From contig NC_085138.1 in assembly GCF_035046485.1 (NCBI RefSeq), positions 66,890,580 through 66,954,579 of the forward strand: DNA of 64,000 bases, in the 5' to 3' direction. The notes under the pieces were generated by a model. It saw only the letters and a program-made list of their open reading frames with translations, was not told the DNA's origin and did no database searches. Each line of letters begins with the position of its first letter. The first letter of the stretch is position 1. The position numbers were made by a program, and so were the translations under genes. The DNA is from Aedes albopictus (Eukaryota > Arthropoda > Insecta > Diptera > Culicidae). Shown piece after piece: positions 54,253-64,000 of the stretch.

Positions 54253-54720
54253 TAGGGTGCCTGTACCAGTTATCGCACCACTTAAGAAAAACTATTTCTA
54301 CACAAATAAGAAGAAGACCGACAAATGTAAACAATAAGTCAAATGATCGATTAGTTTTCATACTTTACAGTAAAAATATAAAAACGGAGCCAAAACTACT
54401 TTTAGTATTTATTACGGCGTGTGCCAATGATAGGAACCCTGTACCAGTTATGGACACATTTGTTAATTTGGGTTCCACTTCGCACTATTTACATGCATTC
54501 CTTATGGGATTGGCCATAACTGGTACACTATGGCGAAATAGGGTGCAAGGAGGCCGAAAACTTAAGGAAAATGATTTATTTCTACCATAATTTGATCGCA
54601 ATCATCTTTTGTGATCGTGATCTGCTGCTCACATTTTTTTCTTGTTGATTTAAATCTTTAAAGGTTGAAAATCAACTATGGCGAATTTGAGGTACTTTAG
54701 CCATAACTGGTACACTGAGC
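54253..54720. mobile_element. MITE with GTACCAGTTATGG ends, doubled
   Basis: Outer ends tagggtgcctGTACCAGTTATcg and gCCATAACTGGTACactgagc are inverted. A second such pair lies inside: ccctGTACCAGTTATGG (54437-54453) and CCATAACTGGTACactatgg (~54511-54530), followed by cgaaatagggtgc, which repeats the outer start. So one element appears to sit inside another of the same family. No coding frame. Confidence 0.7.
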
Positions 54721-55125
54721 CTAGTTGAGATTTCCGAAAAGAACGCAGTTGATTTTGTGGCGATTGTACACGGACTGGTGGCGATTCTTGGGAAAAAGGT
54801 TCAATGTATGCATGCAGTGTGTGCGGCTTGTGCGTTTAGATTTCAATATTGAAAACATTTGATTGCGATGCTACAAAAATCGGAAAACATAAAATTTGAA
54901 AGGTTACGGATGACATTTGATTCATGATCCATGAATTTCTTTCGTTTTTTTTAATAATGAATACATTAATGATTTAAAAACGACTTTGGAAGACAGAATT
55001 TATGCCCATCAATCAATGCGTGAATAAACCTTAAGTGACAACTACCATCGTAACGCAGAACCAATACCAATATTTGCCAAATCGGTTTGGAAATTTACTA
55101 CCTATCCAGATGACCAATATACAAG
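54721..55125. other. Unassigned sequence
   Basis: AT-rich, nothing recognised. Confidence 0.3.
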
Positions 55126-55127
55126 TA

Positions 55128-55575
55128 CACTCCCGATCAAAAGCTTGGGGTCACCCCCTCAAAAAACATGTCATTTTTTAGGTCTACATCTCCGCCAGTT
55201 TTCGTCCGATTTCTAAACCCTAGGACTCATTCAAGAGATAATAAGTCAAAGTAACTTTGAACATCATTTAGGAGAAACTTTTACAAAAATATGTGTATGT
55301 AAACTTAACCTAAAGTTGCCAAATTTTCTAAAAAAATGAATACTTACGGCAGTGCCGCTGGAAATTGGGTCGACCAAATTTTATTATGAGAGAGAGTTAA
55401 GTTTACATACAAGTATTTTTGTAAAAGTTTCACCTAAATGATGTTCAAAGTACCTTGACTTATTATCTCTTGAATGAGACCTGGGGTTTTGAATTCGGAC
55501 GAAAACTGGCGGAGATATGGGCCTAAAAAATGACATGTTTTTGAGGTGGTGACCCCAAACTTGTGATCGGGAGTG
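55128..55575. mobile_element. TA-type MITE, 448 bp
   Basis: Ends CACTCCCGATCAAAAGCTTG..GGGTCACC and, inverted, CACTCCCGATCACAAGTTTG..GGGTCACC, with TA on both sides (55126-55127, 55576-55577). Arms of about 200 bp pair throughout, with a centre of ttacggcagtgccgctggaa. Tc1/mariner-type by target. A worn relative lies at 3985-4300. Confidence 0.9.
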
Positions 55576-55577
55576 TA

Positions 55578-57040
55578 TAATGGAATTTATGACTGTGTTA
55601 TATGAATCTTATACATATTACATAGTTACATCGCATAGGATGCAGCAAAAGTACCTTATGCGCAAAATAGTGGAGTCGAGACGGGCATTGGCGGAGGCCA
55701 TAATAACGTTATACGACTTGAATCGCTCTCTTATGCGATTTACGGTATAAACAATTTAGCAACTTTTGCAAACTAATAATATTGGAAAAGAAAACGATTA
55801 TCGCTAAGTTGAACTTGTTACCATAATAATGGCCTTTCAATTCCTTGTGGATTTTTCGTTAGTATTATACTAAACCGCATTCTTGCTTATGCGAGTTTGT
55901 ATGTGTTCTTTAACGACCTATTTTTTGCATTTCTGTGACTTAATTCATACAAAAATGCGAGTTAAACTGACATTAAAAGTTGGAATGCCAAATAAAGTCG
56001 TACAACCATTGCATCATGTAATTATGCGAATTTATGTGACACTTTGTTCGCTTTCACGCTTATACGCATAAGGGCAACTTCACTAGTATCCTTTTTCTGT
56101 CCAAATGTTTACCGTATTTGGAACGGCCCAAACTGATTAGAATTGCCAAAAATAGAACAAAATGCTTGCTCATGAAGCGGTTGTTCTAAATTTGTTTTAT
56201 GCGTTTTTCTTGTGAACACTAGCAAACACAAGAGGAGCTTTATAGATGAATAATAATTCGAGATAGAAGGAACTAACTTAACATTCCACAATCAGTTTAG
56301 TTAAAAAAAATCATTTGAACAATGGACGAAATTAATTAAAAAAAAAAACGGAAACAACTAGGGCAGAAGAAAATTATAGTTTTCAGAAGAATCGTGAGTC
56401 AGCACGCAGAAGTTCCATGTGGAGCTAGTGATTTTTAGAAGAATTCGGGGATAAAACAGTGCATTCAGCCATAAAGACGGAGATCCAGATTAGAACGTGA
56501 GGATTGTGTGGGAAAACCGTCGGTAGGAAATGGACAATGCTTGTGAATTCCATAGAAATTGGTGGTTCTGGGGGATAATCTGAGGAGCAGCTGCGTTAAA
56601 AAGGAAAGCGTATGCTACCGAAACTTCTCTAGCAGTTCTAACGAGCTTCAGCAGTACCGTAGTACCATCAGGGATTCCAACAGAACTTGCTTTTGAGATT
56701 CCTTTGATCAATTCTTTTGGCAGTCCTTTCCAGGACTGGTAAGTTGAAACGGGCAAGGTGAAAATGTGGATTAGCATGATGTTATCTAATCATTATAAAC
56801 AATTTGAATGCCATAACACATAGTTTGTGATATAAACCATCTTTTGGCAAAGGATAAATTTTCAAATTGTAATGATATCTGTGCCAAAACTTCGTGTTTC
56901 ATCTTGCCCCACCCGTTTTTTATTTGCCCCAGTGTACCTTACTCCAGGAGCTCCTTAGGTAATATCTACTTTCAGAAGATCCTTCAGGAAAGATATATTT
57001 AAATCTTCTAAGAGTTCCTTCGGGAGGTCCGCCACGTATT
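55578..57040. other. Unassigned sequence
   Basis: Nearly 1.5 kb of AT-rich DNA. 55600-56080 has several tatgcg/cgcata strings that suggest another worn element, but I cannot draw its ends. 56940-57030 begins the degenerate 'ctccaggag' repeat. No gene recognised. Confidence 0.35.
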
Positions 57041-57044
57041 TTAA

Positions 57045-57160
57045 CCTTTCAGGACGCGCGCCATCAAGCAACCAACACTGCACCGCGCTCGAGCTGTATA
57101 CGACGAGCGAGGTTTTTTTGGTAGTGTTGTACTTTTTACAACAGCGCGCGTCCTGAAAGG
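57045..57160. mobile_element. piggyBac-type MITE, 116 bp
   Basis: TTAA on both sides (57041-57044, 57161-57164); inverted ends CCTTTCAGGACGCGCGC / GCGCGCGTCCTGAAAGG. Further inside, ctcgagc and gtagtgttgtactttttaca. Phrases such as cttcaggaggcgcgcc, ggaaaaagtataacaccacc and ctcggtgcagtttcagga occur inside elements A and B (17395-17710, 29995-30100), so a related sequence is embedded there. Confidence 0.85.
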
Positions 57161-57164
57161 TTAA

Positions 57165-58112
57165 AATTGCGCCAGGAATTCGTCCAAGAACTCTTCCTGA
57201 ACGAATAAGTTCGACAAAAAAAAAATCCTTCTCTTCTTCTTCCAGGAGTGTCTTTCAGAATTTCCCCAAAACGTCTTTCGAGAACTGCTTCTGGAATTCC
57301 CATAAAAATTCCTACTGCAATTCCTCCAGTAAATTTTTCAATGATTCCTCCAGGACTTGCTTCGGGAATTCATCCAGTTGTTCCTGTGGGAGCTATTCCA
57401 GTATCTCCGGGAATTCTTTCAGAATTTACTTCGAAAACTATTCCTCCAGGAACTCCTTCAAGCATTCCTCTAGAAATTTGTCCGGGAATTATCCCTTCAG
57501 GATTTCCTAGGAGAATTCCTTCAGGAGTTCATCCGAAAAATCTTCTAGGAGTTATTTCGGAAATTTCTCCACGAGTTCCTCCAATGAATATTTCGGGATT
57601 TCCTCCGCAAATCCCTGTGGAATTACTGGAGGAATTCCTGAAGGGCTTCCCGGGGCGAACTCATGGCGGAATTCCCGAAAGCACTTCTGGAGGAATTCTC
57701 GGAAAAACTCCTGGAGGAATTATCGAAGGAACTTTTAGAGGAATTACCAAAGGAACTCCTAAACAAACTCCCGGCAAAACTCCTAGAGGAATTTCTGGAC
57801 AAATGACAGGGGGAATTCCCAGAAAAACTCCTGAAGGAATTCGTGGACGAACTCCTAGAGGGATTTCCGCTGAATTCCTGTAGGAATTTCCGGAGGAACT
57901 TCTGGAGGAAATCCCGGAGGAACTTAAGAACTTCCAGAGAAACTCCTGAAGTAATCCCCTGAGGGAACCCTGGAGGAATCTTCTGAGAGGACTCCTGGAG
58001 AAATAGCCAGTGAGAGCTCCTGGATGAATCCATGGTGGGAACTCATGAAAGAGGAAATACCTGGTAGAATCTGCATCAGGAACTGTTGGTAATTTTCAAC
58101 TGGGATGTTTGG
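57165..58112. repeat. Degenerate 'ggaattcctggagg' repeat
   Basis: About 900 bp of loose repeats: ctcctggaggaattatc, ccggaggaacttctggagg, ttccaggagtgtctttcag and many variants at ~15-30 bp spacing, changing from the tcctccagg sense to the cctggagga sense near 57600, so two parts are roughly inverted. The 211-codon frame 57248-57883, an Ile/Pro/Gly-rich string with phrases like SGIPIKIPTAIPP, and its minus partner 57623-58033 come from the lack of stops in the unit. Confidence 0.75.
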
Positions 58113-58592
58113 ATATTTCTCTGGGGTCTGGCAATCAGTCACAACAAGGTGCGTTGATTTTTACAGAATATTCGCCAATGTTAAAATATTAAAATGTCGG
58201 ACTAGAAATGGTTGTACATCGGCTTATTATCTACGGTATCAAATGGGGTATTAAAAATTTAGACAAACGACTATTTGCTGATTATAGTGATACTTTAAAT
58301 TTAATCACAGTATATCTACCCCCATACATTTATGTTCCCTGTAAGTTTGTGTCCCAGCTAGTACAAGACATTTTCAAGGTTTGAAAATTATTTTTTTTAA
58401 CTTGTTGATTCAGTATCGGGTAAGTTGTTTTTTATCAGCTAATGTGTTATGTGTTCAATGTGAAAATTCAAGTTCTTAAATTTGAGCTCTTGAAAAAGAT
58501 CCTGTAAGGGACCGAAACGTAGGCGCAGATTCTGTAAAAATCAACGCAACTTGTTGTGACTGATAGTTATAGTCAGACCCCCAGAGAAATAT
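58113..58592. mobile_element. Inverted-repeat element, ~480 bp
   Basis: Ends atatttctctggggtctg and cagacccccagagaaatat; arms continue through cagtcacaacaaggtgcg and tgatttttacagaat, about 58 bp with a few mismatches. The degenerate repeat carries on on both sides (to 58112 and from 58593). It contains ggaccgaaacgtaggcg just before the right arm. No coding frame; target duplication perhaps AT. Confidence 0.75.
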
Positions 58593-58810
58593 GCATCATG
58601 AGCTCCTGAAGGAATCACTAGAAGGAACTCCTGGAGAAATCACCAGAGGGAACTTGTGGAGGAATCCCCTGAGGGAATCCTTGGAAAAATCTCTGAAAGA
58701 GCTCTTGGTGGAATTATCTGACGGAACTCTTTGAGAATCCTCCATTGAGCCCTATAGGAATCCCCTAGAGGGGACTCCAGAAGGGATCCCTCAGAAGAAT
58801 TCCCTGAGTC
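58593..58810. repeat. Degenerate 'ggaattcctggagg' repeat, cont.
   Basis: Resumes as catgagctcctgaaggaatc, actcctggagaaatcacc and cccctgagggaatccttgg, the same sense as 57900-58050. It ends near attccctgagtccggg. Confidence 0.75.
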
Positions 58811-59077
58811 CGGGAATATATGGTAGCCCCCCAGCTATCATTTGGTATTCCAATATGGCGGCACCCGTAATTTTATACATTCGATAACCTCTTTTGGGGT
58901 GCAAAACGGTGAGTCGATAAGGAGAGCGTCCAACATAGCTCTGGTCTTCACAAGTTCCTACCTCATGCTTCCACGGGTCACGCGATGACAAAGACCGCCA
59001 GCTAAGAGTTGTGTGCTTGGCTGGTAGTGCAGCCTGGGCACTGTTGTGCTTCTGACTTCAGCAAGATTGATGAAGTA

Positions 59078-60035
59078 TCCAGCTTTTTACGCTATGATGA
59101 GGGGTGATGCATTTTTGACGGATCTTGCCGACAGCCCTTGCAGCATCACAGCAGCCAAAAATTTTAGTTCACTGCTCCATAAATGTCAAAAAAAATTTTT
59201 TTTGTTACCATCACAACAAATATAATCAGGTTTTGGCAGTGTGATAGTCACACCATAAATGCTTAGTGTGTGCATTTTATTCCCGCCCACGATAACTAGG
59301 TCCATAGTTGAGTGGTCAGCATGCGAGCCTGGCAATATCGAGGTTTTTGGCTCGAGACTGCTTGGTCGCTGTTTTTTTTTAATAATTGTACATTTTTTTT
59401 ACTGTTACCGAATAACATTTTTGAGTGTTGACGCACCCGGTGATTACGCACAGTCCCCACTAATCCCAAGAAATTGTGAGGCTATGCTCGCAGTACCCAG
59501 AGACAGAATAGATAGGGAACCTTTTACCTATTATTTTTCAACCGTGAATATTCCCGTTACAGCTTCGTCCGTCGGGCTACCCCGTGACAACGGCAGGAAG
59601 CCCACGGCCAGCGAAGAACACCCACGAGGATCCCCGCCACCTCAACAACGCCGAGTCAACACGGCGAAAGGCTCCCGGTAACCCACAACCACAGCCCGCT
59701 CGTTAAGGTCGTCTGTCAAGTCTCTCTGAACCATACAGCGCAAGGAATTCGCCAGGGGCTAGACCGCTTAATTTATTCAAAGAATGCACTTCTTGTAGAT
59801 GAGCAATAGAATAAAAGAATGTATGCGACGGGTTCTGTTCACATCAGTAACGAATGTGTGGGAAGGAAAAGCTTAATGATTAATAACAAATACGGTAACA
59901 ATGGTAACATCGGGTGAAAATTTTTGACATTTATGAAGCAGTGAACTGAAATTTTTGGTTGCTGTGATGCTGCAAGGGCTGTCGGCAAGATCCGTCAAAA
60001 ATGCATCACCCCTCATCACAGCGTAAAAAACTGGA
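59078..60035. mobile_element. TA-type element, 958 bp, ~115-bp TIRs
   Basis: Left arm tccagctttttacgctatga..ggggtgatgcatttttgac..gtcaaaaa (59078-59192) and its inverse at 59922-60035 match for ~115 bp at more than 90%. Flanks are TA (59076-59077, 60036-60037). Copy 1 has the empty site (gattgaggaggtacgtctcg near 6490). The interior has a tRNA-like block but no transposase; frame 59259-59681 is not recognised. Tc1/mariner-type by target. Confidence 0.9.
59293..59380 (+). other. tRNA-like block with T-run terminator
   Basis: Reads TAACTAGGTCCATAGTTGAG..TGGTCAGCATGCGAG (A box), then GGTTTTTGGCTCGAGACTG (B-box-like), then gcttggtcgctg and nine T. A/B boxes followed by a T run form a complete Pol III unit of about 80 bp. 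Stems pair poorly, so it is a pseudo-tRNA or a SINE head caught inside the TA element. Confidence 0.5.
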
Positions 60036-60339
60036 TACGTCTCGAGCGTCTGTTCACCAAGGAGGTGCGGCTCAAACAGCGTCTGTTCTGGCATCCAGCG
60101 GCTGAATAAGAAACGCTGCACCAAGCCCAGCTAGATCCAAGGTGGTAACCCCATCAGCGTGGTCGTCCCAGTGTTGGTTGGGACGTTAAACAGAACTGGC
60201 ACGATGGCCCTCCGGTGAGACAGGAGTGTTGGCGTAGGCCCAATAAGCCACCCGTAAAAATCCCCATTGCGAATAATATAGGAGAAAATACGACTCGATA
60301 CAATCGGCATAGACCCACGCGACGAAATAAGGACTACGA

Positions 60340-61310
60340 TTAGAAACTTGGAACATGGAATTGTAAGTCACTAAGTTTCGCAGGATGTGACAGGATAATT
60401 TACGACGAACTACATCGTACATCGTGGCGTTGCAGGAACTTTGTCGGACTGGACAGAAAGTGTAAAAAGCGGGCATCGAGCGGCTACCTTCTACCAAAGC
60501 TGTGGCACCACCAATGAACTGGGAACAGGATTTATAGTGTTGGGCAAGATGCGACAACGTGTGATCGGGTGGCAGCCGATCAACGCAAGGGTGTGCATGT
60601 TGAGAGTTAAGGGCAAACATACGATGGTTGCTCGCCGCATGACGTGAAAATCGTTGTCGGCGACATGAACGCGCAGGTAGGAAGGGAGGAAATGTACCGA
60701 CCGGTAATCGGGTGAAACAGCCTGCACGCCGTATCGAATGATAACGGCCAGCTATGCGTAAACTTTGCAGCGTAGTATGGTAGTCCGAAGCACCTTCTTC
60801 CCCTGCAAAGATATCCACCAAGCCACCTGGAGATCACCCGACCATCAAACAGAAAACCAAATCGACCACGTTCTAATCGACGGTAAATTCTTCTCGGATA
60901 TAACCAACGTCCGCACATACCGCAGTGCGAATATAGATTCGGATCACTACTTAGTAGCTGTATGCATGCGCTCAAAACTTTCGACAGTTATCACCACGCG
61001 TCGAAGTCGAACGCCGCGGCTCAACATCGAGCAGCTGCGTGACGTAGAAGTGGCTCAAGACAACGCGCAACAGTTAGCAGTGGCCCTACCAACGGAAGAG
61101 CAGCTTGCCGCAGCTACACTTGAAGATGGCTGGAGGGACATCCGATCCGCCATAGGTAGTACCTTGGCTACAGCACTAGGCTTCGCGACTACGAATCACA
61201 AAAACGACTGGTACGACGGCGAATGTGAACAGTTGAAAAGCGAGAAGAATGCAGCATGGGCGAGAATGCTGTAACACCGTACGAGAGAGAATGAGGCACG
61301 TTACAAACAG
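60340..61310 (+). pseudogene. RTE endonuclease region, copy 2
   Basis: Frames read IVALQELCRTG (60421-60450 area), GTGFIVLGKMRQRVIGWQPI, then after a deletion VVGDMNAQVGREEMYRPVIG (60650-60720), and from 60765 TENQIDHVLIDGKFFSDIT, IDSDHYLVAVCM (SDH motif) and a linker ending WARML before a TAA at 61272. APE-type endonuclease of RTE elements. Broken by a deletion at 60616, a TGA near 60715 and the terminal stop. Confidence 0.85.
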
Positions 61311-61331
61311 GCGCGGAACAGGCAGAACTCA

Positions 61332-62572
61332 CACGGAGAAAAAAAATAAGTCAAGTCAATCATATTTCGGTCGCAAACAAGCATATTTATGCACTGACTT
61401 TTATATAATCCCTTTTTGAGATTGTATTGCGCATATTACAATAGATCGAAGAATAATATAAGCTTGAGTTGAACAAATTTTATGATCTGATTGGAGCAAT
61501 AAATATGGTTGAATCAACCATAGTATGCTTACATCAACAATATTTATGCTTGATGATTTGACAGCTCACTTATTCTCATGGTTAGTTCAAGCATGTTTAT
61601 GCTTAACTTGACCCTCAACATGAGGGTTGAACTAACTATATTGGATGATTGGTTTAAGCATACACAGACATTTGTTCATAATATTTTATTTTTATTTCTA
61701 AAAATCATAATATTGATAATAATTTAGTACAATGAGTTTCTTAGCATGTATATAAAGATTTACAAACTCACAGCTGGTACTGTTTCACGGCACCGGGAAT
61801 CCAACAAGTTTTGATAGGTAACTAGCTCCCATTTTCTGATATCATAAACGAACGGAATTAGTTACATCCCACCGTTTTTTTTTTGATATCGTCGAATCAG
61901 TGTTTAGGCTCCTGTACTGCACCGCCGATACTTCCTATCAAGCAGATTCGGTTGTTTTTCATAGTTCTTTATCATTCGATATCGATCGCCATCGTTTCAA
62001 AGCAAATCGATATCGATCGACATCGAAAATCTCTCCCTGGTTGACCGGGCTGCAATATAGAAAAACAACTTTGTTCTCAATAAGTATTACCACTATTAAC
62101 CCTAAAAGGGATACCTTCATGGACTCAGTTTCGTCACCTCGCTGAGTGTGTTCCATCAAAGACGAGCTCTGAAAGGCGCCTGGGGTCCAATGGACCCCAG
62201 GTATCCCTTTTAGGGTTAAACACGTATTACGTACTTGCATTAGCTGTTATTACATTGATTAACGGCAAAACTGAACTTCTTGCTGGCTCCACGAAGTTTC
62301 GGAACAGTTGTGGCGCAGTGGTACTTGTGGTTCCGATTAAATAAACAACTCCTGACCATGCATCCGAGTTTGGTTCAGGTAATGACATATATGCTTGGTT
62401 TGAGAATTTGATGGTTGATGTTCAATGAAGTTGATTCAAACGAAACATATGCTTGGTTCAATCATCAAATCAGTGCGAAACAGCCATTTGTGGCAATCAT
62501 ACTAAGCATATTATCGAAGCTTGGGTGAACCATAGGCAAAGTTATAACAATCAGACAACATTTCTGTCCGTG
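61332..62572. mobile_element. MITE-like element, 1.24 kb
   Basis: Short inverted ends CACGGAGAAA / TTTCTGTCCGTG, inserted in cagaactca|gtcttccgg of RTE copy 2; copy 1 has the uninterrupted site at 8696. Flanks are CA and TA, so a 2-bp duplication with one change. Near both ends are many aagcata / tatgctt motifs in both orientations (61378, 61520-61600, 62388-62510). The middle holds a smaller TTAA MITE. The frame 61900-62145 is not recognised. No transposase. Confidence 0.8.
62100..62215. mobile_element. piggyBac-type MITE, 116 bp, nested
   Basis: TTAA at 62096-62099 and 62216-62219; perfect inverted ends CCCTAAAAGGGATACC / GGTATCCCTTTTAGGG. Close to the right end is a second palindrome, ctggggtccaatggacccc. 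Its ends differ from those at 57045, although the length is the same. It lies within the 1.24-kb element, itself within RTE copy 2. Confidence 0.9.
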
Positions 62573-62574
62573 TA

Positions 62575-64000
62575 GTCTTCCGGATGAAGAAGCGCCAGCA
62601 GGAAGAACGAGATCGCGAAGCGATGGAAGAGCTGTACCGCGCTAAGGACACACGAAAGTTCTACGAGAAGCTGAATCGCTCGCGCAGAGGCTTTGTGCCA
62701 CAAGCCGACATGTGCCGAGATAATCACGGGAATATTCTCACGAGCGAGCGTGAGGTGGTCGAGAGGTGGCGGCAGCATTACGATGAGCACTTCAATGTAA
62801 CGTCGCAAGTACTGAAAGTGGCGTGGGAGCAGATCTAGGAGTATGTGCACAGGACAAAAGACTTCCGGTCCCTGACCTCCAAGATATTGAGGAGGAGGTT
62901 GGCCGGTTGGAAAACAACAAAGCCGCTAGAGCAGATCAACTACCAAGCGAGCTTCTAAAATACGGTGGGGAAGCACTGGTGAGAGCACTACACTGGGTCA
63001 TTACCAAGATTTGGGAGGAGGAAGTATTACCGGAGGAATGAATGGAAGGTATCGTGTGTCTCATCTACAAAAAGGGCGACAAGTTGGATTGCGGGAACTA
63101 CCGCGTGATCACACTACTGAGCACTGCCTACAAGATACTCTCTCAAATTTTATGCCGCCGTCTATCACCGATTGCAAGAGTTCGTGGGGCAATATCAGGC
63201 TGGATTTATGGGTGAACGTGCTACAACGGACCAGATGTTCGCCATCCGCCAGGTTTTGCAGAAATGCCGCGAATACAACGTGCCCACACATCACTTGTTC
63301 ATCGATTTCAAATCGGCGTATGATACAATCGATCGAGAACAGCTATGGCAGATTATGCACGAATACGGATTCCCGGATAAACTGACACGGTTGATGAAGG
63401 CGACGATGGATCGAGTGATGTGCGTAGTTCGAGTATCAGGGACACTCTCGAGTCCCTTCGAATCTCGCAGAGGGCTACGGCAAAGTGACGGTCTTTCGTG
63501 CTTGCTGTTCAACATTGCTTTAGAGGGTGTAATCAGGAGAGCGGGGATAAACACGAGTGGGACGATTTTCACGAAGTCCGTTCAGCTGCTTGGTTTCGCT
63601 GATGATATTGATATTATTGCTCGTAAGTTTAAGACGATGGCGGAAACGTACATCCGACTAAAGAGTGAAGCCAGGCGAATCGGATTAGTCATTAATGTGT
63701 CGAAGACAAAGTACATGATGGCAAAGGGCTCCAGGGAGGAATCACCACGCCCGCCACACCGAATTTAAATCGACGTTGATGTAATCGAGGTGGTTGAAGA
63801 ATTCGTGAACTTGGACTCACTGGTGACCGCCGAAAACGACACTGGCAGAGAAATTCAGAAGCTCATTATGGCAGGAAATTGTGTTTACTTTGGACTCCGC
63901 GGAACTCTACGATCGAACAGCTATCACCACACGAAGTTAACTACATATCTACAAAACGCCGATAAAACCGGTAGTCCACTATGGGAACGAAACATGGACC
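62575..64000 (+). pseudogene. RTE reverse transcriptase, copy 2, partial
   Basis: Starts with VFRMKKRQQEERDREAMEEL, then DTRKFYEKLNRSRRGFVPQA; a stop at 62836 and a shift follow. The fingers read LENNKAARADQLPSELLKYG (62823-63041, aaagccgct in place of the usual G-D pair), then a stop TGA at 63038. Frame 63172-63768 has [60 protein letters not shown], and the catalytic box LLGFADDIDIIARK near 63600. The YLGS-type block after 63780 is shifted (FVNLDSLVTAEN). It runs out of the window before the C-terminal block. Confidence 0.87.

Larger units (their letters stand above)
58899..64000 (+). mobile_element. RTE LINE copy 2, runs off the edge
   Basis: Same family as copy 1 and starting at the same base (ggtgcaaaacggtg). 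Leader 58899-60300 with a TA MITE inside, endonuclease 60340-61310, a second insertion at 61332-62572, then reverse transcriptase to at least 63.8 kb; the 3' end is beyond the window. Compared with copy 1 it keeps the RT fingers region but has lost ~85 bp of endonuclease near 60616 (copy 1 has cgtttcttcaactacagc.. there). Several stops and shifts: inactive. Confidence 0.85.

Noticed and set aside
57041..57164. Rho-independent terminator
   Set aside because: The stem is the pair of inverted ends of a TTAA-flanked MITE, and this is not a bacterial sequence.
57248..57883. 211-codon Pro/Ile/Gly-rich ORF resembling a structural protein
   Set aside because: It coincides with the degenerate 'ggaattcctggagg' field, has an overlapping minus ORF of similar length, and its repeats are DNA-level repeats.

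Overview
The window is eukaryotic, AT-rich and almost entirely repetitive. The best fit is a culicine mosquito, probably Aedes. That rests on the mix of repeats: RTE-type LINEs ending in short tandem tails, an intact Jockey-clade LINE, several tRNA-derived SINEs (one Feilai-like), many MITEs with TA, TTAA, 3-bp and 9-bp target duplications, a short Helitron, a Transib-like element and degenerate 'ggaattcctggag' repeats. The species call is inference. I found no host protein-coding gene I can defend, and no bacterial, phage or viral gene.

Layout. 1-6.3 kb: a LINE RNase H fragment, an RTE 3' tail, degenerate repeats, a foldback element, a piggyBac-type MITE and unassigned sequence. 6.3-9.9 kb: a decayed RTE LINE (copy 1) split by an antisense LINE fragment. 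10-12.2 kb: small inverted-repeat elements and a probable LTR on the minus strand. 12.2-16.5 kb: an apparently complete Jockey LINE with two open ORFs and a 13-bp target duplication. 16.6-20.2 kb and 29.2-32.4 kb: two copies (A, B) of one long terminal-inverted-repeat element, each carrying different younger insertions. 21.5-28.2 kb: a satellite district with three 11-bp arrays and one 7-bp array. 32.9-35.8 kb: a long inverted repeat with MITEs and a small CxxC ORF remnant. 36.4-39 kb: a 110-bp minisatellite between two copies of a 250-bp segment, and a SINE. 39.3-46.3 kb: two copies (C1, C2) of an element built around ~150-bp tandem units; C2 lies inside a Transib-like element with a perfect 5-bp target duplication, which itself split a degenerate repeat array. 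47-51.5 kb: a second RTE family (copy 3), broken by a TA MITE and a SINE. 51.6-58.8 kb: MITEs, SINE pieces and degenerate repeats. 58.9-64 kb: RTE copy 2, running off the right edge, with two MITEs, one of which carries a third.

No pathway joins these genes. The relations are those of parasites and hosts: LINE proteins are the likely source of the machinery that moved the SINEs, while the MITEs depend on transposases encoded elsewhere. Nested insertions with recognisable empty sites give a relative order of events. No clear new biological system is visible; the best leads are the Transib-like element with RSS-like ends, the A/B pair with tRNA-like Pol III motifs, the inverted 11-bp satellites open in every frame, the duplicated segment with a splice-donor match, and the inverted repeat with the CxxC ORF.
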